Source: Nematostella vectensis
Taxonomy: Eukaryota > Cnidaria > Anthozoa > Actiniaria > Edwardsiidae
Assembly: GCF_932526225.1 (NCBI RefSeq)
Contig: NC_064045.1
Coordinates: 1,338,501 to 1,402,500 of the forward strand
DNA length: 64,000 bases
Direction of reading: 5' to 3'
Positions 46,186 to 58,100 of this stretch are shown here, in pieces. The notes beneath the pieces were generated by a model. That model was not told the origin of the DNA. It searched no databases and saw nothing but the letters and a program-made list of their open reading frames with translations. Each line of letters starts with the position of its first letter. The first letter of the stretch is position 1. The position numbers and the translations under genes are program-made.

Positions 46186-46306
46186 GTCATGTACATTGGG
46201 TACAATATTCAGTTAGGCTCATACACACGAATTTGCAATTAATGCTTATTTTTACCTCTCACTAGAATTGGATCTAATATTTTTGCTATTCTTGTCACAA
46301 AATTAT
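46186..46306 (+). repeat. Diverged internal direct repeat, left member, copy 1
   Basis: Begins ATGTCATGTACATTG and ends GCTATTCTTGTCAC. The same order of short strings (ATGTCATG, GTACA, AGTTAGGC, TTTTTA, CTATTCTTGTCAC) recurs at 46977-47104. The match is gapped, so the duplication is old. Confidence 0.5.
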
Positions 46307-46473
46307 TTTCTCAAGTTGTCTTGACCAAATGTTTAACATATATTGCATTAGCTAAAGACATATTTTACATTTTAATTGTTGAAAATTTTATTCATAATTC
46401 CATTAGAGAGTACTTTTGGTAGCTATATAGCCCAAACATGTGTTTACTTACATATGTTTCTGATTTTCAACAG

Positions 46474-46836
46474 ATTACAGAAAAACATTATCCAATAAAG
46501 GACATCAATTAAGTGAGTATAAATACTATTCATAACAAACCACAGTTATATACTAACATAAATCTCTTTTTTTTCTGGGTACAGAAAGAAACCAGTACTT
46601 TGACACATCAAGTTAAGTAAGTATAATACTATTTATTACATAGCACTGTTATAACATTATGTTTGTTGGACTACAGACTCTTTGCATAGTAAAAATGGAT
46701 TGTGAAAACAATGTCTATCATTGAGGATACCCGAATTTTATTTAACAGAGAATTTGTTTACTAATAGTAATTTCTATTTTTTTATAGAGTACAGCAACCA
46801 AGAAACCCAACCAACCAAACACTAAAAAACAATTTA
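46474..46836 (+). other. Three mini-exon-like modules in tandem, copy 1
   Basis: Three short stretches are each bounded by a pyrimidine-rich 3' splice-site-like sequence ending in AG and a near-perfect 5' splice site. They are 46474-46512 (TTTTCAACAG before, GTGAGTAT after), 46585-46616 (CTGGGTACAG before, GTAAGTAT after) and 46788-46836 (TTTTTTTATAG before, GTAAGTAT after; or 46795-46836 using AGTACAG). Lengths are 39, 32 and 49 or 42 bases. Each ends in a TTA or TTAA string and the following intron starts resemble each other (ATACTATT), so they look like tandem duplicates. No single frame runs through them. They may be non-coding exons, decayed exons or coincidence. Confidence 0.4.
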
Positions 46837-46976
46837 GTAAGTATGATGCTATTCTATAACAATTAATGTTATAACATTATGCATCTTCAATTACTGGACT
46901 CTTTGCAAATTAAGAAAATCGTCTGTTGTCATGCAAAAATACTATTTTGCTATCGTAATTTGCCTAGCTTTTATAA

Positions 46977-47104
46977 ATGTCATGTGTTAATTGTACATTG
47001 TGTACAGTGTTTTAGTTAGGCCTGAAACAAGAATGGCAATTTTTATGCCCAATTTCATTATTTAACATGTAAAACAGGCTTAATATCTCTGCTATTCTTG
47101 TCAC
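46977..47104 (+). repeat. Diverged internal direct repeat, right member, copy 1
   Basis: Partner of 46186-46306, about 790 bp downstream, beyond the mini-exon-like modules. It lacks the 84-bp island that precedes the left member. Confidence 0.5.
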
Positions 47105-47178
47105 TATAGTATTTTCCAAGTCGACTTGTATACAAGCATTAACTTTGAATCGGGCAATACCTAGTTTACAAAACAATT

Positions 47179-47194
47179 GGTTACCATGGTAACC
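47179..47194. promoter_or_regulatory. RFX/X-box palindrome, copy 1
   Basis: GGTTACCATGGTAACC is a perfect 16-bp palindrome. It fits the RFX consensus GTNRCC-N0-3-RGYAAC with a 2-base spacer. It ends 12 bases before the point where the segment joins the satellite. RFX factors bind such sites in promoters, notably of ciliary genes in animals; whether it is used here is unknown. Confidence 0.5.
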
Positions 47195-47206
47195 ACCTCA
47201 TATCAT

Positions 47207-50200
47207 CTGCCTTGTATTTGGCTAGAACTAGTTCTTTGATCTCGAACGGGTAAAGGGGCCCATGCAGGTTTTTTTTTTCACGCTATACACCTTATAATTA
47301 TAATTGATGTCCATCGCAATCCCTGCTTCCTAAAGTTAGAGCCTAGTGCACCACTGGAGTCCAATGGACTCCGAGAAATTTAAAAATTCATACTGCTAGT
47401 TTTGCCGCTGTTAATTTAACATATACCATTGTCTGGTCTTGCAAATAAATAATAAGAGATACTTTATACATTTCAATATATACAGAAATACTTTGTATAT
47501 TAATATAATATAAGAGTCTCCAGAGGGACTTTGAAGGCTGTTCCAAAAATGTGCTTATTATACATGTACGACCTACTTTGGGTTTAGAAGTTTGTGAGAA
47601 GTCATTGAATATCTTATTCGGTTTTGATTCTCTGGTGTACTGACTAGTCCTGGTGCAGGTGCCAATGGCCAGATTAGAAGAGTTCTGGGCTCTTGTCAAA
47701 GTCGTATTAGTTTTTTATTTTTCGGTGTATTGAATAGTCCACATGGTGTTCTTTGTTGAAGGGAAGTCTCAAAACTTCTGGGTTGGACCGCATATGGTAC
47801 TTCTAAGAGCCTCTCGAGAGAACCAGCCTTATCTAGATTTTTTTGGTCCGTCCTGTCACGCCCAGGGCATGCACAAACACGTGTGGGCCGCACCCACCAT
47901 CACTTTTGTAATGGTCCCTCTTCCTTATCACAAGTCTGGTACTCTTAACATTATGTGGTGTCATGGAGTAATGTACTCTTACATGAGAGAGAAAGCGTCT
48001 TTTGTTTTCATTTTATATTGAAACCTGTGTCAACAGGTGTAAAGTGTGTTAACACTAGCTTTACACCTGTAAAATATTAACAACTATCTGTGATAGAAGT
48101 GGCTGGCGTAATGACAGCTTGGCTTGCTTGAATCTGCCTTGTATTTGGCTAGAACTAGTTCTTTGATCTCGAACGGGTAAAGGGGCCCATGCAGGTTTTT
48201 TTTTTCACGCTATACACCTTATAATTATAATTGATGTCCATCGCAATCCCTGCTTCCTAAAGTTAGAGCCTAGTGCACCACTGGAGTCCAATGGACTCCG
48301 AGAAATTTAAAAATTCATACTGCTAGTTTTGCCGCTGTTAATTTAACATATACCATTGTCTGGTCTTGCAAATAAATAATAAGAGATACTTTATACATTT
48401 CAATATATACAGAAATACTTTGTATATTAATATAATATAAGAGTCTCCAGAGGGACTTTGAAGGCTGTTCCAAAAATGTGCTTATTATACATGTACGACC
48501 TACTTTGGGTTTAGAAGTTTGTGAGAAGTCATTGAATATCTTATTCGGTTTTGATTCTCTGGTGTACTGACTAGTCCTGGTGCAGGTGCCAATGGCCAGA
48601 TTAGAAGAGTTCTGGGCTCTTGTCAAAGTCGTATTAGTTTTTTATTTTTCGGTGTATTGAATAGTCCACATGGTGTTCTTTGTTGAAGGGAAGTCTCAAA
48701 ACTTCTGGGTTGGACCGCATATGGTACTTCTAAGAGCCTCTCGAGAGAACCAGCCTTATCTAGATTTTTTTGGTCCGTCCTGTCACGCCCAGGGCATGCA
48801 CAAACACGTGTGGGCCGCACCCACCATCACTTTTGTAATGGTCCCTCTTCCTTATCACAAGTCTGGTACTCTTAACATTATGTGGTGTCATGGAGTAATG
48901 TACTCTTACATGAGAGAGAAAGCGTCTTTTGTTTTCATTTTATATTGAAACCTGTGTCAACAGGTGTAAAGTGTGTTAACACTAGCTTTACACCTGTAAA
49001 ATATTAACAACTATCTGTGATAGAAGTGGCTGGCGTAATGACAGCTTGGCTTGCTTGAATCTCTGCCTTGTATTTGGCTAGAACTAGTTCTTTGATCTCG
49101 AACGGGTAAAGGGGCCCATGCAGGTTATTTTTTTTTTCACGATATACACCTTATATTTATAATCGATGTCCATCGCAATCCCTGCTTCCTAAAGTTAGAG
49201 CCTAGTGCACCACTGGAGTCCAATGGACTCCGAGAAATTTAAAAATGCATACTGCTAGTTTTGCCGCTGTTAATTTAACACATACAATTGTCTGGTCTTG
49301 CAAATAAATAATAAGAGATACTTTATACATTTCAATATATACAGAAATACTTTGTATATTAATATAATATAAGAGTGTCCAGAGGGACTTTGAAGGCTGT
49401 TATAAAAATGTGCTTATTATACATGTACGAACTACTTTGGGTTTAGAAGTTTGTGAGAAGTCATTGAATATCTTATTCGGTTTTGATTCCTGGTGTACTG
49501 ACCAGTCCTGGTGCAGGTGCCAATGGCCAGATTAGAAGAGTTCTGGGCTCTTGTCAAAGTCGTATTCGTTTTTTATTTTTAGGTGTATTGAATAGTCCAC
49601 ATGGTGTTCTTTGTTAAAGGGAAGTCTCAAAACTTCTGGGTTGGACCGCATATGGTACTTCTAAGAGCCTCTCGAGAGAACAAGTTTTATCTAGATTTTT
49701 TGGTCCGTCCTGTCACGCCCAGGGCATGCACAAACACGTGTGGGCACCAACCCCCATCACTTTTGTAATGGTCCTTCTTCCTTATCACAAGTCTGCTACT
49801 CATAACATTATGTGGTGTCATGGAGTAATGTACTCTAACATGAGAGAGAAAGCGTCTTTTGATTTCATTTTATATTGAAACCTGAGTCAACAGGTGTAAA
49901 GTGTGTTAACACTAGCTTTACACCTGTAAAATATCAGCAACTATCTGTGATAGAAGTGGCTGGCGTAATGACAGCTTGGCTTGCTTGAATCTCTGCCTTG
50001 TATTTGGCTAGAACTAGTTCTTTGATCTCGAACGGGTAAAGGGGCCCATGCAGGTTATTTTTTTTCACGATATACACCTTATAATTATAATTGATGTCCA
50101 TCGCAATCCCTGCTTCCTAAAGTTAGAGCCTAGTGCACCACTGGAGTCCAATGGACTCCGAGAAATTTAAAAATGCATACTGCTAGTTTTGCCGCTGTTA

Positions 50201-51954
50201 ATTTAACATATACCATTGTCTGGTCTCGCAAATAAATAATAAGAGATACTTTATACATTTCAATATATACAGAAATACTTTATATATTAATATAATATAA
50301 GAGTCTCCAGAGGGACTTTGAAGGCTGTTATAAAAATGTGCTTATTATACATGTACGACCTACTTTGGGTTTAGAAGTTTGTGAGAAGTCATTGAATATC
50401 TTATTCGGTTTTGATTCCTGGTGTACTGACCAGTCCTGGTGCAGGTGCCAATGGCCAGATTAGAAGAGTTCTGGGCTCTTGTCAAAGTCGTATTCGTTTT
50501 TTTATTTTTCGGTGTATTGAATAGTCCACATGGTGTTCTTTGTTGAAGGGAAGTCTCAAAACTTCTGGGTTGGACCGCATATGGTACGTCTAAGAGCCTC
50601 TCGAGAGAACAAGCCTTATCTAGATTTTTTTGGTCCGTCCTGTCACGCCCAGGGCATGCACAAACACGTGTGGGCACCAACCCCCATCACTTTTGTAATG
50701 GCCCTTCTTCCTTATCACAAGTCTGCTACTCATAACATTATGTGGTGTCATGGAGTAATGTACTCTTACATGAGAGAGAGCGTCTTTTGTTTTCATTTTA
50801 TATTGAAACCTGAGTCAACAGGTGTAAAGTGTATTAACACTAGCTTTACACCTATAAAATATCAGCAACTATCTGTGATAGAAGTGGCTGGCGTAATGAC
50901 AGCTTGGCTTGCTTGAATCTCTGCCTTGTATTTGGCTAGTTCTTTGATCCCGAACGGGTAAAGGGGCCCATGCAGGTTATTTTTTTTTCACGATATACAC
51001 CTTATAATTATAATTGATGTCCATCGCAATCCCTGCTTTCTAAAGTTATAGCCTAGTGCACCACTGGAGTCCAATGGACTCCGAGAAATTTAAAAATGCA
51101 TACTGCTAGTTTTGCCGCTGTTAATTTAACATATACCATTGTCTGGTCTCGCAAATAAATAATAAGAGATACTTTATACATTTCAATATATACAGAAATA
51201 CTTTATATATCAATATAATATAAGAGTCTCCAGAGGGACTTTGAAGGCTGTTCCAAAATTGTGCTTATTATACATGTACGACCTACTTTGGGTTTAGAAG
51301 TTTGTGCGAATTCATTGAATATCTTATTCGGTTTTGATTCCTGGTGTACTGACCAGTCCTGGTGCAGGTGCCAATGGCCAGATTAGAAGAGTTCTGGGCT
51401 CTTATCAAAGTCGTATTCGTTTTTTATTTTTCGGTGTATTGAATAGTCCACATGGTGTTCTTTGTTGAAGGGAAGTCTCAAAACTTCTGGGTCCTGTCAC
51501 GCCCAGGGCATGCACAAACACGTGTGGGCACCAACCAACATCACTTTTGTAATGGTCCTTCTTCCTTATCACAAGCCTGCTACTCATAACATTATGTGGT
51601 GTCATGGAGTAAAGTACTCTTACATGAGAGAGAAAGCGTCTTTTGTTTTCATTTTATATTGAAACCTGTGTCAACAGGTGTAAAGTGTATTAACACTAGC
51701 TTTACACCTGTAAAATATCAACAACTATCTGTGATAGAAGTGGCTGGCGTAATGATAGCTTGGCTTGCTTGAATCTCTGCCTTGTATTTGGCTAGAACTA
51801 GTTCTTTGATCTCGAACGGGTAAAGGGGCCCATGCAGGTTATTTTTTTTTCACGATATACACCTTATAATTATAATTGATGTCCATCGCAATCCCTGCTT
51901 CCTAAAGTTAGAGCCTAGTGCACCACTGGAGTCAACTGGACTCCGAGAAATTTA
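47207..51954 (+). repeat. Satellite array, block 3 (4748 bp, 5 anchors)
   Basis: Anchors are at 47743, 48670, 49601, 50530 and 51452. The block starts inside a monomer at CTGCCTTGTATTTGG and ends with the 68-bp-deleted, truncated edge monomer. Its first two monomers resemble those near 34.6-36.3 kb. Its later part resembles 41.1-43.98 kb, including the rare string ATTTATAATCGATG (49155, also 41188). Confidence 0.92.
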
Positions 51955-51972
51955 GTCTCTCAAATAAATTCC

Positions 51973-52582
51973 TTGTTTGATATCCGCAGTAATTGCCCGG
52001 ATTCGTTAAAAGAGAGCGTGGCCGCCGCTCTGAGACATTCGGTCAAACAATCAAAGCGAATTTATGCACTCAGTCGTGAATATCTTTTAAGATTTGGTAA
52101 CACGTGGCGTGTTATTAATAACAAAAATCAATATGGTTGTTTTCAGGCTAACATACGACAGAAGAACGCTATCTCATGGCAAGATTCTTGCCTGCGAGTT
52201 TGCCCAAGAAGCTTCTGAAAGATTGAACCAGAATGACGGGGTCAGCGATAGTGGCGTGACCACGCTAAAACCTGGAGACTTCGTTGCCTTGGTTTAGAAA
52301 GAAAGTACTTTACGGTCGCCCAAGGTTCTTGTGGGCCAGGTGTGCCACTTCTCAGCTGGTGGAGAAGTTCAGTTACTCTGGTATAAAAGGCGGGAACCAA
52401 GCGGAACTTACTATATAGAGCTAGATGGTAAACTCTGGGTTGAGAATAAGGACAGTTTACAGCCTCCTAAAATGCATCCTTTGCGTAATAAACCCGGTCA
52501 TTTCAAGCTAGCAACTTCACTGCGGAGGATTCACAAAGATGTGCTTGGCGCAAAATGTCATTTTTCCGGGTGTATACCCTGA
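51973..52582 (+). pseudogene. Unidentified protein relic with possible small intron, copy 2
   Basis: Second copy of the relic at 44005, with the same intron-like gap and the same TAG (52295-52297). The only difference seen is C to T at 52330, silent in the LKPGDF frame (valine codon third-base change is not involved; the change is GTC to GTT). Family unknown. Confidence 0.5.
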
Positions 52583-52811
52583 TAACCTAGTTATCGTTTC
52601 ACTTTAGTCTTACAAAATGTGATGATAATAAGATAATCAAGAAAGAATACAGTGTGTTTATAAAATGAGTCTGTTGTCATTTTTCTACCGTTAATGTTCC
52701 CTCCCCAACCCCCTCAATCGAACATTGGGCAGCTTCAGGTGTGCAATACCGCAAGATCGTCTCGATCTAACCTTCACGCTAGGTTTTCTGATTATTGCTT
52801 CATTGAAGTGA

Positions 52812-52819
52812 TGACGTCA
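52812..52819. promoter_or_regulatory. CRE/ATF-like palindrome TGACGTCA, copy 2
   Basis: Same site as 44844-44851 in the second segment copy, 13 bases before the C run. Confidence 0.25.
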
Positions 52820-52892
52820 CCACCACAGGCAACCCCCCCCCCCCCACAGTAAGAACAATAAGACCATAAGGCATCGCCATTTTATTTTATTT

Positions 52893-53437
52893 TTGAATGA
52901 TGTACCTTTCAAGAATGTCAGTGAACTTAGACATCCAAACCATGACAGCATTCCGGAACAGTTCAAGTATTGTGCAGCGGCCCTAGCATTGCAACCAGAC
53001 TATGCCACTTTATTTCGAGAACAGGGCAATAAAGAGTATTATGTAGACAATGTTTTGTCGTTTCTACATAGTACGAGGCAAATGTACCATCTCTAGCAAG
53101 TACAAGTTCTCCGTAATGAGGATTTCGTAAATAGGCCAACTTATAATGACTTCACGCTTAATGCCGAGCAACAAGTGTGCTGAATAAGCTGAAGTCATTT
53201 CTTGGTTTACGATCTCGCCATTATGGAACAGTTTTTGCAACTGTACAGCCACAACCCCAAGTATATTATGATGACGAAGAAATTGACGATGACGATCCAC
53301 AACCTCCACTGAGAACACCACCTATCATTTAATAGCAGGATGACGAAGATCATTCATTGGATGATTGGACCAAACTGCTGTCAATCATAGGTGAGCCTGG
53401 TACTGGCAAAACGCATTGCATTAAACGTTCGAAGTAA
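52893..53437 (+). pseudogene. Helicase-like P-loop protein relic, copy 2
   Basis: Identical in content to 44922-45466. The TAG after STRQMYHL, the GT slip, the double stop in the acidic linker and the Walker A GEPGTGKT (53390-53413) are all present. The shared defects show that the gene was broken before the segment was multiplied. Confidence 0.5.
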
Positions 53438-53439
53438 AT

Positions 53440-53802
53440 ATGGAGGAGTTAAAATCTGTGCAGGACACCACAACACCGAGAGCATCGAAGCTACGAGAAT
53501 TCGTGGCCAGGGAAGAAATGAATAAGCTTAAAATCCTTGGGAAAAAGCTTAACACACGTAACAAGTAAGAGTTCTTCAAGGAAGATTTAGTAGATTTTTT
53601 AGAGCTGGTTTCCGAAGAAGGAGAAATCAGTCAGGTTATGGATGACCTGTACCACCTTGGAGCTAAAATGTGGCTCTTAGGAGCAGATTTCAAAGTTATA
53701 GCAGAGTTTTTCAGAAACCCCTTGAAATACGAAGAAATGTTTGTTTATCAAGGAATTCTTGTAAATTCTAACATTGAACAATGTTCTAACAGAAAAATAT
53801 AA
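53440..53802 (+). pseudogene. Short charged frame with one internal stop, copy 2
   Basis: As at 45469-45831, with the same internal TAA. The A at 53732 changes one alanine codon (GCA) to glutamate (GAA) relative to copies 1 and 3. Function unknown. Confidence 0.4.
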
Positions 53803-54061
53803 ATGGGAATTACAAGATACTGATTTTTATCACTAAAAAAAGTCATATTATGCTCTAGTGTTTACTTACTGAATAATTATACTTTTTTCTTTAAAAAAAC
53901 AAATACTTTCTCCAATGAAAAATCTTATATAAAGAATTGAATTGAAAAAGTTCATTGTAATTAAATGGTCAAGATCATATTTCTCACGTACTTACTTATC
54001 CAATCACGTTTAGGGAAACGTATAAATAATACAATAAATTTTGGGTAGAAACGTATCCACA

Positions 54062-54145
54062 TACAGTGATTTTTAGTATTGCACTGCTCTGATTTCCTTT
54101 GTCAAAGAACTCTGCAAGGGTTAGAGTCATCACACCCCTTCGGGG
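54062..54145 (+). other. 84-bp conserved island, copy 2
   Basis: No difference seen from 46091-46174. The upstream TATA-like string is also present. Confidence 0.45.
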
Positions 54146-54444
54146 TTTATACCAATGTCATGTACATTGGGTACAATATTCAGTTAGGCTCATACACACG
54201 AATTTGCAATTAATGCTTATTTTTACCTCTCACTAGAATTGGATCTAATATTTTTGCTATTCTTGTCACAAAATTATTTTCTCAAGTTGTCTTGACCAAA
54301 TGTTTAACATATATTGCATTAGCTAAAGACATATTTTACATTTTAATTGTTGAAAATTTTATTCATAATTCCATTAGAGAGTACTTTTGGTAGCTATATA
54401 GCCCAAACATGTGTTTACTTACATATGTTTCTGATTTTCAACAG

Positions 54445-54807
54445 ATTACAGAAAAACATTATCCAATAAAGGACATCAATTAAGTGAGTATAAATACTAT
54501 TCATAACAAACCACAGTTATATACTAACATAAATCTCTTTTTTTTCTGGGTACAGAAAGAAACCAGTACTTTGACACATCAAGTTAAGTAAGTATAATAC
54601 TATTTATTACATAGCACTGTTATAACATTATGTTTGTTGGACTACAGACTCTTTGCATAGTAAAAATGGATTGTGAAAACAATGTCTATCATTGAGGATA
54701 CCCGAATTTTATTTAACAGAGAATTTGTTTACTAATAGTAATTTCTATTTTTTTATAGAGTACAGCAACCAAGAAACCCAACCAACCAAACACTAAAAAA
54801 CAATTTA
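54445..54807 (+). other. Three mini-exon-like modules in tandem, copy 2
   Basis: Modules at 54445-54483, 54556-54587 and 54759-54807, with the same splice-site-like borders as in copy 1. Confidence 0.4.
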
Positions 54808-55149
54808 GTAAGTATGATGCTATTCTATAACAATTAATGTTATAACATTATGCATCTTCAATTACTGGACTCTTTGCAAATTAAGAAAATCGTCTGTTGT
54901 CATGCAAAAATACTATTTTGCTATCGTAATTTGCCTAGCTTTTATAAATGTCATGTGTTAATTGTACATTGTGTACAGTGTTTTAGTTAGGCCTGAAACA
55001 AGAATGGCAATTTTTATGCCCAATTTCATTATTTAACATGTAAAACAGGCTTAATATCTCTGCTATTCTTGTCACTATAGTATTTTCCAAGTCGACTTGT
55101 ATACAAGCATTAACTTTGAATCGGGCAATACCTAGTTTACAAAACAATT

Positions 55150-55165
55150 GGTTACCATGGTAACC
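55150..55165. promoter_or_regulatory. RFX/X-box palindrome, copy 2
   Basis: The perfect 16-bp palindrome is again 12 bases before the segment-to-satellite junction (55177/55178). Confidence 0.5.
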
Positions 55166-55177
55166 ACCTCATATCAT

Positions 55178-58100
55178 CTGCCTTGTATTTGGCTAGAACT
55201 AGTTCTTTGATCTCGAACGGGTAAAGGGGCCCATGCAGGTTTTTTTTTTCACGCTATACACCTTATAATTATAATTGATGTCCATCGCAATCCCTGCTTC
55301 CTAAAGTTAGAGCCTAGTGCACCACTGGAGTCCAATGGACTCCGAGAAATTTAAAAATTCATACTGCTAGTTTTGCCGCTGTTAATTTAACATATACCAT
55401 TGTCTGGTCTTGCAAATAAATAATAAGAGATACTTTATACATTTCAATATATACAGAAATACTTTGTATATTAATATAATATAAGAGTCTCCAGAGGGAC
55501 TTTGAAGGCTGTTCCAAAAATGTGCTTATTATACATGTACGACCTACTTTGGGTTTAGAAGTTTGTGAGAAGTCATTGAATATCTTATTCGGTTTTGATT
55601 CTCTGGTGTACTGACTAGTCCTGGTGCAGGTGCCAATGGCCAGATTAGAAGAGTTCTGGGCTCTTGTCAAAGTCGTATTAGTTTTTTATTTTTCGGTGTA
55701 TTGAATAGTCCACATGGTGTTCTTTGTTGAAGGGAAGTCTCAAAACTTCTGGGTTGGACCGCATATGGTACTTCTAAGAGCCTCTCGAGAGAACCAGCCT
55801 TATCTAGATTTTTTTGGTCCGTCCTGTCACGCCCAGGGCATGCACAAACACGTGTGGGCCGCACCCACCATCACTTTTGTAATGGTCCCTCTTCCTTATC
55901 ACAAGTCTGGTACTCTTAACATTATGTGGTGTCATGGAGTAATGTACTCTTACATGAGAGAGAAAGCGTCTTTTGTTTTCATTTTATATTGAAACCTGTG
56001 TCAACAGGTGTAAAGTGTGTTAACACTAGCTTTACACCTGTAAAATATGAACAACTATCTGTGATAGAAGTGGCTGGCGTAATGACAGCTTGGCTTGCTT
56101 GAATCTCTGCCTTGTATTTGGATAGAACTAGTTCTTTGATCTCGAACGGGTAAAGGGGCCCATGCAGGCTATTTTTTTTCACGATATACACCTTATAATT
56201 ATAATTGATGTCCATCGCAATCCCTGCTTCCTAAAGTTAGAGCCTAGTGCACCACTGGAGTCCAATGGACTCCGAGAAATTTAAAAATGCATACTGCTAG
56301 TTTTGCCGCTGTTAATTTAACGTATACCATTGTCTGGTCTTGCAAATAAATAATAAGAGATACTTTATACATTTCAATATATACAGAAATACTTTATATA
56401 TTAATATAATATAAGAGTCTCCAGAGGGACTTTGAAGGCTGTTCCAAAAATGTGCTTATTATACATGTACGACCTACTTTGTGTTTTGAAGTTTGTGAGA
56501 AGTCATTGAATATCTTATTCGGTTTTGATTTATCTGGTGTACTGACTAGTCCTGGTGCAGGTGCCAATGGCCAGATTAGAAGAGTTCTGGGGTCTTGTCA
56601 AAGTCGTATTCGTTTTTTATTTTTCGGTGTATTGAATAGTCCACATGGTGTTCTTTGTTGAAGGGAAGTCTCAAAACTTCTGGGTTGGACCGCATATGGT
56701 ACTTCTAAGAGCCTCTCGAGAGAACAAGCCTTATCTAGATTTTTTTGGTCCGTCCTGTCACGCCCAGGGCATGCACAAACACGTGTGGGCCTCACCCCCC
56801 ATCACTTTTGTAATGGTCCCTCTTCCTTATCACAAGTCTGGTACTCTTAACATTATGTGGTGTCATGGAGTAATGTACTCTTACATGAGAGAGAAAGCGT
56901 CTTTTGTTTTCATTTTATATTGAAACCTGTGTCAACAGGTGTAAAGTGTGTTAACACTAGCTTTACACCTGTAAAATATTAACAACTATCTGTGATAGAA
57001 GTGGCTGGCGTAATGACAGCTTGGCTTGCTTGAATCTGCCTTGTATTTGGCTAGAACTAGTTCTTTGATCTCGAACGGGTAAAGGGGCCCATGCAGGTTT
57101 TTTTTTTCACGCTATACACCTTATAATTATAATTGATGTCCATCGCAATCCCTGCTTCCTAAAGTTAGAGCCTAGTGCACCACTGGAGTCCAATGGACTC
57201 CGAGAAATTTAAAAATTCATACTGCTAGTTTTGCCGCTGTTAATTTAACATATACCATTGTCTGGTCTTGCAAATAAATAATAAGAGATACTTTATACAT
57301 TTCAATATATACAGAAATACTTTGTATATTAATATAATATAAGAGTCTCCAGAGGGACTTTGAAGGCTGTTCCAAAAATGTGCTTATTATACATGTACGA
57401 CCTACTTTGGGTTTAGAAGTTTGTGAGAAGTCATTGAATATCTTATTCGGTTTTGATTCTCTGGTGTACTGACCAGTCCTGGTGCAGGTGCCAATGGCCA
57501 GATTAGAAGAGTTCTGGGCTCTTGTCAAAGTCGTATTCGTTTTTTATTTTTAGGTGTATTGAATAGTCCACATGGTGTTCTTTGTTAAAGGGAAGTCTCA
57601 AAACTTCTGGGTTGGACCGCATATGGTACTTCTAAGAGCCTCTCGAGAGAACAAGTTTTATCTAGATTTTTTGGTCCGTCCTGTCACGCCCAGGGCATGC
57701 ACAAACACGTGTGGGCACCAACCCCCATCACTTTTGTAATGGTCCTTCTTCCTTATCACAAGTCTGCTACTCATAACATTATGTGGTGTCATGGAGTAAT
57801 GTACTCTAACATGAGAGAGAAAGCGTCTTTTGATTTCATTTTATATTGAAACCTGAGTCAACAGGTGTAAAGTGTGTTAACACTAGCTTTACACCTGTAA
57901 AATATCAGCAACTATCTGTGATAGAAGTGGCTGGCGTAATGACAGCTTGGCTTGCTTGAATCTCTGCCTTGTATTTGGCTAGAACTAGTTCTTTGATCTC
58001 GAACGGGTAAAGGGGCCCATGCAGGTTATTTTTTTTCACGATATACACCTTATAATTATAATTGATGTCCATCGCAATCCCTGCTTCCTAAAGTTAGAGC

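Larger units (their letters stand above)
43987..47206 (+). repeat. Non-satellite segment, copy 1 (3220 bp)
   Basis: Low-copy-looking DNA embedded between satellite stretches. In order it holds two coding relics (44005-44614 and 44922-45466), a third short frame (45469-45831), an AT-rich region without genes (45832-46090), an 84-bp conserved island, a diverged internal direct repeat, three mini-exon-like modules and an X-box palindrome. It ends at CATATCAT, after which satellite resumes at CTGCC. Confidence 0.9.
43987..51954 (+). repeat. Higher-order unit 1 (segment plus satellite), 7968 bp
   Basis: Consists of a 3220-bp non-satellite segment followed by 4748 bp of satellite (anchors 47743, 48670, 49601, 50530, 51452). 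It repeats as the next unit at 51955. The non-satellite parts of the two units differ by eye at only two bases plus the length of one C run. Confidence 0.9.
51955..55177 (+). repeat. Non-satellite segment, copy 2 (3223 bp)
   Basis: Same content and order as at 43987. Two substitutions are seen against copies 1 and 3: T at 52330 (C in the others) and A at 53732 (C in the others). The C run is 52833-52845. It ends at CATATCAT and returns to satellite at 55178 through the same junction as copy 1. Sub-features follow copy 1 at +7968 before the C run and +7971 after it. Confidence 0.9.
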
